Source of the DNA: Rhizodiscina lignyota
Lineage: Eukaryota; Ascomycota; Dothideomycetes; Aulographales; Rhizodiscinaceae
NCBI GenBank assembly: GCA_010015805.1
Contig: ML978131.1
Span: 62,001 to 126,000 of the forward strand
Reading direction: 5' to 3'
Length of the DNA stretch: 64,000 bases
The position numbers were made by a program, and so were the translations under genes. Within the stretch, counting starts at the first letter, position 1; each line of letters starts with the position of its first letter. Shown here one piece after another: positions 1 to 12,600 of the stretch. The notes beneath the pieces were generated by a model. That model saw only the letters and a program-made list of their open reading frames with translations, did no database searches and had not been told where the DNA came from.

Positions 1-174
1 CTAGAAACAGCGCTCAAGAAGAATATGGGAGGCGACAACTTGTTCGAGGTTGCCGCAGAACAGTGGGCCCCGAAGGTAGTTGTGAGCGGGAAGAATGGCA
101 AGCTCATTACAGGCCAGAACCCTGCGAGCGCGGGACCAATTGGAGAAGCGGTATTGGAGGCCATATCTGCATAG
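1..174 (+). CDS. DJ-1/PfpI (HSP31-like) family protein, 3' end only
   Basis: The first 174 bases read open in frame 1 and stop with TAG. The peptide contains VVVSGKNGKLITGQNPASA followed by GPIGEA, which is the typical C-terminal block of the DJ-1/PfpI superfamily (HSP31-type glyoxalase III/chaperones and ThiJ-like proteins). Known members carry a nucleophilic-elbow cysteine that would lie upstream of this window, so enzymatic activity cannot be judged. The gene runs toward the window interior and converges with the permease gene, whose stop is 190 bp away. Family assignment is fairly firm; the choice between HSP31-type and other PfpI proteins is open. Confidence 0.75.
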   Translation, partial: LETALKKNMGGDNLFEVAAEQWAPKVVVSGKNGKLITGQNPASAGPIGEAVLEAISA

Positions 175-363
175 GCCTTCAGTTGGTCTATGTTTGTCAA
201 ACTTTACCAGGCGCGGCTTCAGCACAAATTTCAAACACGTAACAGTAACTCACAGGGGCAAAGTCCAGGTTAATCGATCATCATCTTCTCCTTGTAATTC
301 AAGCTGCCTAGCAATAAGCTTTTTATAGAAGGTTAATCCCATCTTTCTCTTCTACCTCCGGCT

Positions 364-2102
364 TTACAGACCAAAGTACCTACGCTCCAGCCATCTAAGC
401 GGAACATACAGAGCGATGGTTACTCCAACCTCCAGCTCCCAAGAGATGTCTAGTGAGAAGCGTAAGTATAACAACGACTTTCCGAAAATCTTCAATGGGA
501 CTCACCTGTTCCAAAAGGCGGATTTCCAACTCCTAAGGCGATTGGACCGACCCACCTTTCCCAATTAGCGTAACTTGACAAAGATGTTTCTTCCACACTT
601 ACCAGGTCTGGCTCATACAAAGCACACCAATGACTGTGCCAATTATGAAAACAACAAGAGCCGCGATTCCCTTTGGCAGTTTCGATTCGTTGTTCCACGC
701 ATCGAGGTCGTACTGGAAACCTCTCCTCCACACGAAATGCTCCATTGCCAGGATCACCAACCACGGAGTTAGCCAGTACGCTATCACATTCAAGAAGTTC
801 TCCATAGCTTCCTGTAAATCGTTCCGACCGGCGATTGCGGCAACAAGGAAAATTGCGCCGCCTATGATGGACCAAAAGAATCGCGGGACCTTAATCAGCG
901 ATTCACTGAGCATCTGTACGTTCAAGCCGAGTGAGTAGATGTTGGCAGTCACGACGGCGATGACGGATAACGATAAGATGGTTTCAATGAAATAGCCAAA
1001 GTTGCGGACACCAGTGCCGTAGCCAACAAAGATTTCGCCCAAGATACCACCAACACCGGCCTTGTCGAAAGCTGCTTGGAATGCGCCACTTCCGCTGACT
1101 GAGGTCATCAGCGCTGCGCCGAGACATTCGATGAGGAAGCCACCCCAGAAGAGCCCATTCCAAGTCCAGAGGAATATAACCCATGGCTTACGATCTTCTC
1201 GCATATAGACGGCGTAGTCTGCTGCAATACCGCCCCAACTGACTTGGAAAGCCCAGATTGCTGTGCCGAACGACAAGATACTGCTGGTCTCGGCTGGGCC
1301 TTTACCCATCGGTACGTTGACGAAATGCTTCGCGCCGAAACCTGCGATGATGCAGAAGCAAACCGTCATGATCATCCATGAATACCTCTCGAATTTGTGC
1401 ACCCATTTGTAGCCAGTGACTGAAACGACGATTGCCACGAGACCGAGCAGGAGGACGGCAACAGCAAGTGGCAGCTTGCCTTGTCCGACATCATACAGGA
1501 TGACCGCACCGGCAATTGTATTGACCATCGCCCATCCGATCATGTTGACGCCATTCAGGAAAGCAACGAGCTTCGATGGCCACCATCCAAAGGAGTATCG
1601 GTTTACGACCATAGCGCGTAAGCCTAGCTTTGGACCAAATGTCGCAACAAGTGAAGGCGGGACAGCACCAACTATGTTGAAGAACAAGAGCGCTGAGGAT
1701 AATGAGCCCCTGTCTCTGACACAGTTTCGTTCACGAAACGGAATACTCTTACTTACCAAGGAATGAGTCCCACCAGCCCAAATCGAAGAGAGCAGGTCCG
1801 AGTGTGCCAAAGGCCAGAGTTGCAGTGCAAACGTTGGCACTCATGAAGAGCGTAAACATGTCGAATGGGTTTTGGTTCGTCCGAAGCTCCGCGGGAATCC
1901 TTTCTATGCCTCCTTCTTCAGCGCCATATTTTCCTGCCCACTCTCGCAGTCGCAGGCCCCAGGACGCTACTTTGCCGACAGGATGAATGTCTCCAGTGGT
2001 AACATCTATCGTCGCGCTTTCGCCATACACTTCCTTCGCAAAAATCTTGCGTGCGTCAATCTCGACATGTTGCTCTTCATCAACGTGTTCTGGAACACCC
2101 AT
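364..2102 (-). CDS. NCS1-family purine/cytosine permease
   Basis: Four exons on the minus strand: 2102-1757, 1692-603, 555-506 and 449-364 (523 aa). Introns are 64, 47 and 56 nt with GTAAGT, GTAAGT and GTGAGT donors. The product is a 12-helix nucleobase:cation symporter of the NCS1/Fcy2 class in the plasma membrane. Visible family blocks are LGWWDSF at the exon 1 end, FFNIVGAVPPS, FGPKLGLRAMVVNRYSFGWW and VSWGGIAADYAVYM. The last two exons restore the usual VGPIAxxxGxPPxGTDISWE ending. The hydrophilic N-terminus carries a conserved RIPAELRTNQNPFDMF segment. The start is uncertain: a six-codon upstream exon at 2233-2216 would splice in frame. It diverges from guanine deaminase, so import of guanine or related purines is the likely role. 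Confidence 0.88.
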
Positions 2103-2855
2103 TTTCACCGCTTGGGCAAAGCTTTCGAATCCCTATGTCTACCTTCCTCAAACAGGGGACTGGGAAAGAAAAGCGCGGAAACTGAAAACATGAGGTAAGG
2201 CATTCGGGCTTTAACTCTCTCAAGATCAGCCATAACAGATGCAGGATCGATAAGAAAGTTCCAGACTCGATTGTACAATAGCCGGAAACAGATCACATAA
2301 ATGGAATTCTATGCTCTCCCTCTTCTCCCATTCGTCTGGCATCGCTGTGACCCTTGAGGCTTGATAAGAGTGCACAGGGCTGACGGTGACATTACCGCGC
2401 GTATCCCAATTCTGCAATAGGAATCTTGTTTCAAAGGCAGCTCGATCATTTCCTTGTCCACTTTGCCAGGGTGAGGTTTGGCATATCATGAGCGTTCCCC
2501 AGAAAACGGGGAAATGCCACGACTCTTTACAGGGGCGACTTGCAGATAAGGCGAGCCTCTAGGCTCTCGATGATGGCGAAGCGCGCGGAAGCTTGCTCCC
2601 TCAATGCTTCAATCAGATACTGAGATAGCGGCCAATGGATTGGAGTAAGCGTGGCTTCGGTGGTGTGTCATGGTTTCTGTGTGGATCGGCTTGCTGTTTC
2701 AGGCCCCGATCAAGGGTTCGTTGCTGCATTTCGCGGGGTGGTGCGTTCACCATTCGACAACATTCATTTAAACCTTGTGATGACGAACATTATGACAATC
2801 AGAGCGAATAAGGTACGTAAAGGCATGAAAACGCATCAATTGATGAGTTGTTAAC
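2103..2855. promoter_or_regulatory. Shared divergent promoter with GATA boxes
   Basis: The 0.75-kb gap between permease and guanine deaminase start codons holds three GATAAG hexamers, all on the plus strand, at 2249-2254, 2363-2368 and 2545-2550, plus AGATAG at 2633-2638. HGATAR is the site bound by AreA/NIT2-type GATA factors that activate nitrogen catabolic genes in ascomycetes. Clustered sites between two purine-use genes suggest joint nitrogen control; this is an inference. No TCGG-N6-CCGA site of the UaY type was seen. Confidence 0.5.
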
Positions 2856-4264
2856 ATGACAATGTCGAAGCAAGTGTTTTACGGCCGGATTGTGCACAGC
2901 AGAAGTCTCACAAATCTTGAAATACTTTCCAAAGCCGCTCTCGGAGTCGACGAGAATGGCAAAATCAAATTTCTTGACAATGGAATCGATTCAGCAGAAG
3001 CGGCTTGCAAGAAGCACAGGGGTTTTGAGAATGCTGCCTGTACTACGTTGAAGCCTCTCCAATTTCTATTTCCCGGTTTGATCGATTGTCATTTGCATGC
3101 TCCGCAATGGCCGAATCTCGCAATTGGCATGGAAGGTACACTTCGAGAATGGGTCGAAAATTACACAGATCCCATTGAAGAGTCTTACCATGATAATGAA
3201 AAGGCGCAGCGGGTGTATTCAGAAATGGTTCAGAAAGAGTTGGAGATTGGCAGCACTACCGTCGCATACAACTCTACAATCCATTACCAGGCGACGAATA
3301 CTCTTGCGGACATGTGTATGAAATACGGCCAGCGTGCTGTAATAGGAAAGCTATGTATTGTTCAGGGATCTACGCATGGCAACTGGGAGGCATCGTCCGA
3401 GCAGAGTCTCGAAGATGCACAGAAGAGCGTGGATTACATTCAAAAGATCGATCCGCATGAGACACTCGTAATGCCATGCTTGCAGCCCCGTGGAGGGCCA
3501 TATGCTCCGCCGAAGCTCATGGCTGGACTTGGTGAGAAGACGCAGAACAAGGGCGGAGAGAAGATCAGAGTACAAGCGCATATGTGCGAAACAACAGATG
3601 ACATGGCGCGCACATTCAAGGTGCACGAAGGCTTCCAAAACTACTCCGACATGTATAAGTCGTATGGCATGTTGCACGAAAAGAGCATTCTCGCCCATTG
3701 CATTCATCTGTCAGAGAAGGACATTAGCAACCTGGTCGAGACGAAAGCTGGAGTGGCGCATAATCCAAACAGCAACACATGCCTTCGAGATGGCGAATGT
3801 CGAGTGCGACAACTACTGAAGGCAGGCGTTAAGGTTGGATTGGGAACAGGTACGTCCGACAATTGGCTCGAGTGCAATCTTGCTGACGCGCTCGACCATC
3901 AGACTGCTCTGCTGGCTATTCAACTTTCATGTTGGACTCCATGAGGCAAGCCAGCAATGTTTCGAGGCATCTTGCAATGCACACCGGCAACGATGAGTGG
4001 ACCCTTAAATTCTCCGAGCTGGTGTATTTGGCTACGATGGGATCTGCAAGCGTCGTAGCTTTGGAAGATAAGGTTGGCAATTTCGAGGTTGGTAAATGCT
4101 TCGATGCGCTCATCATCGATACTGGACTTCATGACTGCATCAACATTGCCGGATGGGAAAAGGATGACCTGGCCTTGGTGAAGAAATGGGTATTCATGGG
4201 AGATGACAGATCCATACGAAAGGTATTTGTGAACGGAAAGCTCGTCGCTGGAAAGGAAAAGTAA
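2856..4264 (+). CDS. GUD1: Guanine deaminase
   Basis: Two exons, 2856-3849 and 3903-4264, give 451 aa. The 53-nt intron (GTACGT..CAG) interrupts the codon of the catalytic aspartate. Spliced, the text reads GLGTDCSAGYS, as in amidohydrolase-superfamily guanine deaminases; unspliced it runs into a stop 19 codons later. Metal-binding residues visible are H79 and H81 in PGLIDCHLHAPQ, the histidine in VQAHMCET, the histidine of ILAHCIHL, and the aspartate of GLGTD. The known reaction is guanine to xanthine plus ammonia in the cytosol, feeding purine catabolism. It is head-to-head with an NCS1 permease. Confidence 0.93.
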
Positions 4265-4711
4265 CTCTGCAGATGCAGAGCTTGAGGATGCTTTCTGCCT
4301 AGGGCAATGAGCTAAAATTTCGTTCTCCGTAGTGGAGCGGTATTCCGCGTCGCGTTGCGTGTCCCTGGCGTCTGCATCCTGGAACCTTGTTGAGTATATA
4401 CTTAAAATGTCGCCCACAGAGTAGCGCCAATACAGTTATACCACACCTTGGGCGACAGATCCGCGCATCGTTTGTTTATTGTCCCTGCATTACACCTGAA
4501 TGGTCTCGACATTATAATTATTTAGCGAATTCAGAAACGACCGCGCCACTCTGCACTTCTGCAACGATCTTCGAGGTCCCTCAGAATATCTCAGTCCGAG
4601 GATCAAAAGTGAATTAACCTTGGCGCGGCTCGTAAATCAGGCAGCCATTTGTATTTATTGAACTGATGATTCCGTGGATGGCTCATCTGCATTAAACAAC
4701 CTCAGTTCAAC
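4265..4711. other. Intergenic, no feature seen
   Basis: About 450 bp between guanine deaminase and the DsbA-like gene, both on the plus strand. I see only short chance reading frames and no recognisable motif. Confidence 0.5.
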
Positions 4712-5425
4712 ATGACCAATTTCACCATCGACATCACCAGCGACCCAATCTGTGTCTTTGTATGTCGTTTAAACTATAAACCTGTGATTTGGTATACTGA
4801 TCTAAGAATACAGTGCTATCTCGGCAAACGACGCCTTGAAAAAGCAATCTCGCTATGGCACAAGACGGCGTCGAAAACCGACACTTTTACAATATCGTGG
4901 AAACCGTACTATCTGCAACCAAATCTGCCCGCTGAAGGTGTCGATAAGATTCAGAAAATGACCGAACGTATGGGGGAGGAGAAAGCTAAGCTCGCACGAA
5001 AACGGTTATTACAGATGGGACAGTTCGAAGGCATCGACTTCCATTTTGGCGGCAAGATCAGGAGCACGCGTGATTCACATCGGCTAACGAGGCTCGCGGA
5101 GGAGAAGGGAGAAGAAACGACGGACAAGGTGGTAGAGAGGCTGTTTCACGAGTTTCATGAGAACGAGAATGATATCGGTGATCGTGAGTTACTGGTCAGA
5201 ATTGGGACTGAGGCTGGCTTGGATGCAGAGGAAGTAAGATTGTACCTGGAGGGCGACAATGGAGGTGAAGAATGTGACAGGGAGGCGCAAGAGGCACGGG
5301 ATAAGGGTATTATAGGTGTGCCTTATTTTCGGATCCAGGACAAGTACGTGATCGATAGCGCACAAGATCCAAGCGACTTCATGGAGATATTCCAGAAAGT
5401 GAGAGAGGATGAATCTGGGCGATGA
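4712..5425 (+). CDS. DsbA-like thioredoxin-fold oxidoreductase (FrnE-type)
   Basis: Two exons, 4712-4759 and 4814-5425, give 219 aa. The protein begins ITSDPICVFCYLGKRRLEKA, the standard start of DSBA/FrnE-like proteins, with the redox motif CVFC. The C-terminal GVPYF segment carries the cis-proline of thioredoxin folds. The middle is an all-helical insertion. The 54-nt intron lies inside the CxxC motif, is a multiple of three and has no in-frame stop, so an unspliced mRNA would still be translated but with the two cysteines pushed apart. Family members are putative cytosolic disulfide oxidoreductases; the substrate is unknown. Confidence 0.85.
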   Translation: MTNFTIDITSDPICVFVCRLNYKPVIWYTDLRIQCYLGKRRLEKAISLWHKTASKTDTFTISWKPYYLQPNLPAEGVDKIQKMTERMGEEKAKLARKRLLQMGQFEGIDFHFGGKIRSTRDSHRLTRLAEEKGEETTDKVVERLFHEFHENENDIGDRELLVRIGTEAGLDAEEVRLYLEGDNGGEECDREAQEARDKGIIGVPYFRIQDKYVIDSAQDPSDFMEIFQKVREDESGR

Positions 5426-5631
5426 TAGACAGCGACTTTTCGAATATAAACACTCGAGAATGCTGCTCAAACCTGTATCGAATTGTCGGCCTGATCTAGA
5501 CGAGTATGCCCTACGAAAGTCATGATTTCGACGAGCTATCCATCAGCTAGGAAATCCCACCATGCTCGAGTCAAATGCCATGTAATGGAAACATGCAAGA
5601 TACGCCTTGTCGCTGCTCTGCAAACATCCAC

Positions 5632-6231
5632 TTATCGCTTCTTCGACTGTGACTCCTTGAGCACCTTCTTCACAATCTTCTGCTCCTCGATCAAGAACGC
5701 CCTCACAACTCTATCCTTCACGCAGTTTGCACATCGCGAACCGCCATATGCGCGCTGGACGGTCTTCTGAGGGCGGGAGATGGTTGCGTATTCGCGAGGG
5801 CGGAGGGCGGGGATCTATTTGGTTGAACTCCGTCAGCAAATGTGTCCATCAGGTCTACGTTGAATGATAGAGCGTCGAAATGGCCCAAAATGTGAAAACG
5901 TACGCCTGCAAGCTTGGTGCCACAGTCACCGCACTTTGGTGGGCTGCCCTTCTTCTTGGTGTGGAGGAATCGGAGGTTGCCACCAGGAGTCTTAATGACA
6001 CGGACTTTGTTCGAACGGGTATTGTATCTATCCACCCATTGTCAGCCCTGGCTTTCCATGATATAAATTACTGCTCGATTTCTCGACTGTGGTCGTGGTA
6101 GGAGCGAAACGAGGTTCTGGGACAAGGTACGTACGGTTGCCTTCGGCGCTGTAGTCGCAAACGCATCAGCTATCCATCTTTGTAAAACGTAAAAGCACTA
6201 CACTTACGTATGTTAATCTCGTGGAAGGCAT
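5632..6231 (-). CDS. RPL34: 60S ribosomal protein eL34
   Basis: Four exons on the minus strand: 6231-6208, 6148-6135, 6027-5904 and 5814-5632, giving 114 aa, the usual eL34 length. The protein starts [20 protein letters not shown] and holds [18 protein letters not shown] and GGSRCANCV. The two CxxC pairs are the zinc-binding ribbon of eL34. Exon 2 is only 14 nt (codes RRRQ plus two bases of P). Introns are 59, 107 and 89 nt, all GT..AG. Intron-dense 5' ends are typical of fungal ribosomal protein genes. It is divergent from PRP8. The product is a cytosolic large-subunit component. Confidence 0.95.
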
Positions 6232-6633
6232 CTTGACTGATGTTCAGCGGCGATGCTGTGTGGTTGTTGATGTCGCCGAATTGGAGGTTCGCGATGCGAA
6301 AACGTTGTGGGCGGCTTGGCGTTCTGCACGGAGCGCCGGAGCAACAGAATCTCCGGATCGCTGCGGCGCGATTTGCGCCAAGACCATGACTTTTCCAAAC
6401 ATGTACTATCTCGTGCCACCGCGACGTGCTTAACTCCACATTGCGGGCGAGAGGTATCGCAGCTTTCTCACCTTCATTCACCCTTTTCTACTTCTTCCTT
6501 CTACAGGCTCGATATTCAATCCGCCTGCAGTCTGTGAAGAGGAAAACTCACAGGAGCGCATTGCTCCTTGCCACCGAGGCACCCCCCTCGACTTTTCTCA
6601 ATCTCGAGAAGCAATCCTCCAAACACCACCACA
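6232..6633. promoter_or_regulatory. Divergent promoter between RPL34 and PRP8
   Basis: A 0.4-kb gap between two housekeeping start codons on opposite strands. The PRP8-proximal part is pyrimidine-rich on the plus strand (about 6470-6505), as is common near fungal transcription starts. No specific factor site can be claimed. Confidence 0.4.
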
Positions 6634-9600
6634 ATGTCTGGAATTCCTCCTCCACCACCAGGATGGCAGCCGCCCCCTCCACCAGGCCCTCCACCAGGCA
6701 TGTCTGCCGCTCCGCCTCCGCCAGGCTATCGGCCTCCAGCAGATCCTCAAACCGCGAAGTTCGCGCAGAAGAAGAAGGAATGGTTGAGATCACAGCGACA
6801 GAGATTCGGCGAGAAGAGGAAAGGTGGCTTTGTGGAGACACAGAAAGTTGATATGCCGCCTGAGCATCTGCGAAAGATTGTCAAGGATGTTGGCGATGTG
6901 TCGCAGAAGAAATTCAGCAGCGACAAGCGCAGCTATCTCGGTGCGCTGAAGTTCATGCCGCATGCTGTTCTCAAGCTTCTTGAGAATATGCCGATGCCGT
7001 GGGAGTCAACACGCGACGTCAAGGTGCTGTATCACGTCAACGGCTGTCTCACCTTGGTCAACGAGGTACCGCGTGTGATTGAGCCAGTCTTTCACGCGCA
7101 GTGGGCTACAATGTGGGTGGCTATGCGGCGAGAGAAGAGCGATAGGCGACACTTCAAGCGCATGCGATTCCCTCCCTTTGACGATGAGGAACCACCACTG
7201 TCGTGGTCGGAGAACATTGAAGATGTTGAGCCCTTGGAGCCAATCCAGATGGAACTTGACGAAGAGGAGGATGGACCGGTGTACGAGTGGTTTTACGAGC
7301 ATCAGCCACTTTTGGATACACCAAACGTCAACGGACCAAGCTACAAGACCTGGAATCTCACGTTGCCGCAGATGGCGACGCTTTACCGTCTAAGTCATCA
7401 GCTCCTCAGTGATCTGGTTGACAAGAACTACTTCCACATGTTCGACAAGGAGAGCTTTTTCACAGCGAAAGCTCTCAACGTCGCCATCCCAGGCGGCCCT
7501 CGCTTCGAGCCTCTCTACAAGGACATCGATCCCAACGACGAAGATTTTGGCGAATTCAACGCCATCGACCGCATCATCTTCCGTGCGCCGATCCGAACCG
7601 AATACCGCGTGTCATTCCCATACCTCTACAACTCCCTCCCTCGAAGCGTGAAGCTTTCCTGGTATTCATATCCTCAGGTTGTCTATGCCCATGCCAAAGA
7701 CCCCAATCTCCCAGCCTTCTACTTCGATCCGATCATCAACCCAATTTCTGCACGGACGGTCGCACCAAAGAACGTCACAGTCCGTCACGAAGACGAAATA
7801 TTTGGACTTGGCAATGATGAGGATGACGAGTTCGAGCTTCCAGCTGCGGTTGAACCGTTCTTCGCGGATGAGGAACTGTACACGGACGAAACAGCATCTG
7901 CGATTTCGCTTTGGTGGGCACCTTATCCCTTTGATAGGAGATCGGGTAAGATGGTACGCGCTCAAGACGTGCCACTCGTGAAACAGTGGTATCTGGAGCA
8001 TGTTCCGGGTGGTCAGCCGGTCAAAGTTCGAGTTTCGTACCAGAAACTTCTCAAGAGCTACGTTCTAAATGAGCTCCACAAGCGGCCACCGAAGGCTCAG
8101 AATAAGCAGAATCTGATGCGGTCTCTGAAGTCAACCAAGTTCTTCCAGCAAACCACCATCGACTGGGTCGAAGCAGGTCTTCAGGTCTGCCGGCAGGGCT
8201 TCAACATGCTCAATCTCTTGATTCATCGCAAGAATCTCACGTATCTCCATCTCGACTACAACTTCAACCTGAAGCCCATCAAGACTTTGACGACCAAGGA
8301 GCGAAAGAAGTCTCGGTTCGGAAACGCCTTCCATCTCATGCGGGAAATCCTGCGATTGACAAAGCTCATCGTTGATGCTCAAGTACAGTACCGGCTTGGC
8401 AATATCGACGCTTTCCAGCTTGCTGACGGTATCATGTACGCATTCAACCATGTTGGACAGCTTACGGGCATGTACCGTTACAAGTACAAGCTTATGCATC
8501 AAATTCGGTCTTGCAAAGATCTGAAGCATCTCATCTACTACCGCTTCAACTCCGGCCCAGTTGGCAAAGGACCAGGCTGTGGCTTTTGGGCGCCGGCATG
8601 GCGTGTTTGGCTGTTCTTCATGCGAGGGATTATCCCATTGCTTGAGCGCTGGCTCGGTAACTTACTATCAAGGCAGTTTGAGGGTCGTCACAGCAAGGGC
8701 GTCGCAAAAACTGTCACCAAGCAGCGTGTGGAGTCCCACTTCGACCTCGAGCTGAGGGCATCTGTTATGGCAGATCTCATGGATATGATGCCGGAGGGCA
8801 TTAAGCAGAACAAAGTCAACACTGTCCTGCAACATCTTTCTGAAGCTTGGAGATGCTGGAAGAGCAACATCCCATGGAAGGTGCCTGGTCTTCCAGCGCC
8901 CATTGAGAACATCATCTTGCGCTACGTAAAGAGCAAGGCTGACTGGTGGATTTCGGTTGCACACTACAACCGCGAGCGTATCCGCCGTGGTGCGACCGTG
9001 GACAAGACCGTAGCGAAGAAGAATCTTGGTCGATTGACCCGACTCTGGCTTAAGGCCGAGCAGGAGCGGCAGCACAACTACATGAAGGATGGACCGTACG
9101 TGTCTTCCGAAGAAGCTGTTTCGATCTACACGACTACGGTCCATTGGCTCGAGTCAAGGAAGTTCCAGCCAATACCATTCCCAAGCGTTTCGTACAAACA
9201 TGACACAAAGATCCTCATCCTTGCTCTGGAGAGGCTCAGGGAGGCGTATTCTGTCAAGGGTCGTTTGAACCAGAGTCAACGTGAGGAGCTGGCACTCATT
9301 GAGCAAGCCTACGACTCACCAGGAACCACGCTTGCTCGCATTAAGCGGTTCTTGCTCACGCAGCGAGCCTTCAAGGAAGTCGGTATTGACATGAACGACA
9401 ACTACAGCACTATCAATCCCGTTTATGATATCGAGCCAATCGAGAAGATCACAGATGCATACCTTGACCAGTACCTCTGGTATCAGGCCGATCAGCGACA
9501 CTTATTTCCGTCATGGATCAAGCCCTCAGACTCTGAAGTGCCTCCACTGTTGACTTACAAGTGGGCACAAGGCATCAACAACCTGGACAATGTCTGGGAG

Positions 9601-12600
9601 TTCAAGGATGGCGAATGCAATGTCATGATCGAGAGTCAGCTTTCGAAAGTTTACGAGAAGATTGATCTCACATTGCTCAACCGCTTGCTGCGCTTGATCA
9701 TGGACCACAACTTGGCTGATTACATCACGTCGAAGAACAATGTTCAACTCAACTACAAGGACATGAATCACATCAACACCTATGGAATGATCAGGGGTCT
9801 TCAATTCTCCGCCTTTGTCTTCCAGTACTATGGTCTGGTTATTGACCTCTTACTGCTTGGTTTACAGCGAGCTAGTGACTTGGCTGGGCCGGCGCAGACT
9901 CCAAATGACTTCTTGCAATTCAGAGATCGGGCGACAGAAACCAAGCATCCTATTCGGCTCTACACACGATACATTGATCGCATCTGGATGTTCTTCCGCT
10001 TTTCAGCAGAGGAAGCTAAAGAGCTCATTCAGCGTTTCTTGACTGAACAGCCAGATCCCAACTTCGAGAACGTCATCGGATACCATAACAAGAAATGCTG
10101 GCCAAGAGACTCCCGGATGAGGCTCATGAGGCACGATGTTAACCTTGGTCGTGCCGTATTCTGGGATCTCAAGAACCGCCTGCCTCGCTCAGTGACGACG
10201 ATTGAGTGGGATGATACTTTCGCGAGCGTCTACAGCCGTGATAACCCAAATTTGTTGTTCTCAATGTGCGGCTTCGAGGTCCGCATTCTACCGAAGATCC
10301 GGAACCTTGGCGACGAGTTCCCTACCAAAGACAGCGTTTGGTCATTGGTTGATAACACTACCAAGGAGCGTACTGCACACGCGTTCTTACAAGTCACTGA
10401 AGAGGATATTGCGAAGTTCAACAACCGCATCCGCCAGATCCTGATGTCTTCTGGTTCGACAACCTTCACCAAGATCGCAAATAAATGGAATACTGCGCTC
10501 ATCGCTCTATTCACATATTATCGCGAGGCTGCTGTGTCTACGGTGAACCTGCTCGACACCATCGTCAAGTGTGAAACCAAGATCCAGACGCGTGTCAAGA
10601 TTGGTCTCAATTCCAAGATGCCCTCCCGTTTCCCGCCAGCAGTGTTCTACACACCGAAGGAATTGGGTGGTCTTGGTATGATATCTGGATCTCACATCCT
10701 TATCCCTGCGAGCGACAAACGATGGTCGAAGCAGACCGACACTGGCGTGACTCACTACCGAGCTGGCATGTCTCATGATGAGGAGACTCTCATCCCCAAT
10801 ATCTTCCGTTACATCATTCCTTGGGAAGCCGAGTTCATTGACTCGCAGCGTGTCTGGACAGAGTACTCGCAGAAGCGTCTGGAGGCGAATCAACAGAACC
10901 GTCGTCTGACACTTGAGGACCTGGAGGACAGCTGGGACCGTGGCCTGCCCCGTATCAATACGCTCTTCCAGAAGGACCGTAGCACACTTAGCTTCGACAA
11001 GGGCTTCCGTGCAAGGACAGAGTTCAAGACCTACCAGCTTATGAAGAGCAATCCCTTCTGGTGGACGAGTCAGCGCCATGATGGCAAGTTATGGAACCTG
11101 AATGCCTATCGAACGGACGTCATTCAGGCTCTTGGTGGCGTTGAGACTATCCTTGAACATACGCTATTCAAGGCGACCGCCTTTCCATCTTGGGAAGGTT
11201 TATTCTGGGAGAAGGCCTCCGGCTTCGAAGGTGCATACCCCTTGACACACCCCTATCATCCTTAAACACTTCCCTCAAGTCCTTACCCTTCTTTTTCTTC
11301 TTTTTGGACTTCGACATGTTCGTTATTACACTGTTGTTCTGTTCATTCTTGTGGAGAGCACTATTGTGTTCCCAGAAGCATTGCACTCTTCTTCTGTTCA
11401 TCTTTGAGTAGAGCACTGTTGTGTTCCCACAATTAGTGCACCCTATCTCTGTTCATCCTTCTGGAGAGCACTTTTGTGTTCCCAGAATTAGTGCACTCTA
11501 CTTCTGTTTACCCTTCTGGCGACTGCCGTTGTGTTCCCAGAATTATTGCACTCTTCTTCTGTTGATCCTTCCAACGTGCTAACATATATACAGAGTCCAT
11601 GAAATTCAAAAAGCTTACAAACGCCCAACGCTCTGGACTGAACCAAATTCCGAACCGTCGCTTCACTCTTTGGTGGTCACCAACCATCAATCGCGCGAAT
11701 GTCTATGTCGGTTTCCAAGTTCAGCTGGATTTGACGGGTATCTTTCTGCACGGCAAGATCCCGACACTCAAGATCTCTCTGATCCAGATCTTCCGGGCCC
11801 ATCTGTGGCAGAAGATCCATGAATCAATAGTGCGACCCCTGGCTCCGTGATGTTTTTGAGACTCTGCTGACGTCAAATCAGGTTATGGATCTTTGCCAGG
11901 TTTTCGACCAAGAAATGGAGGCCCTCAGCGTAGAGACTGTGCAAAAAGAGACGATTCACCCTCGAAAATCGTACAAGATGAACAGTTCCTGTGCGGACAT
12001 CCTTCTATTTGCCAGCCACAAGTGGAGCGTGACTCAACCTTCACTTCTCTATGACACCAAGGATATCATAGCCTCGACCACGACCAACAAGTTCTGGATC
12101 GACGTGCAACTTCGATATGGCGACTACGATTCTCACGACATTGAGAGATATGTGCGCGCCAAGTATCTCGACTACACCACTGATAGCATGAGCATCTATC
12201 CTTCGGCTACTGGTCTGATGATAGGCATCGATCTCGCGTATAACCTCTACTCTGCTTACGGTCAATACTTCCCTGGTCTGAAGCAGCTTGTTCAGCAGGC
12301 AATGGCCAAGATCATGAAAGCAAACCCGGCGTTGTACGTGTTACGCGAACGTATTCGAAAGGGTCTTCAACTCTATGCATCTGAGAGCAATCAGGAGTTC
12401 CTGAACTCGCAGAACTACTCGGAGCTATTCAGCAATCAGATCCAGCTCTTCATTGACGACACCAACGTCTATCGTGTCACTATTCACAAGACATTTGAAG
12501 GCAATTTGACCACAAAGCCCATCAACGGAGCGATCTTCATCTTCAATCCTAGAACTGGACAGCTGTTCCTCAAGATCATCCACACGAGCGTCTGGGCCGG

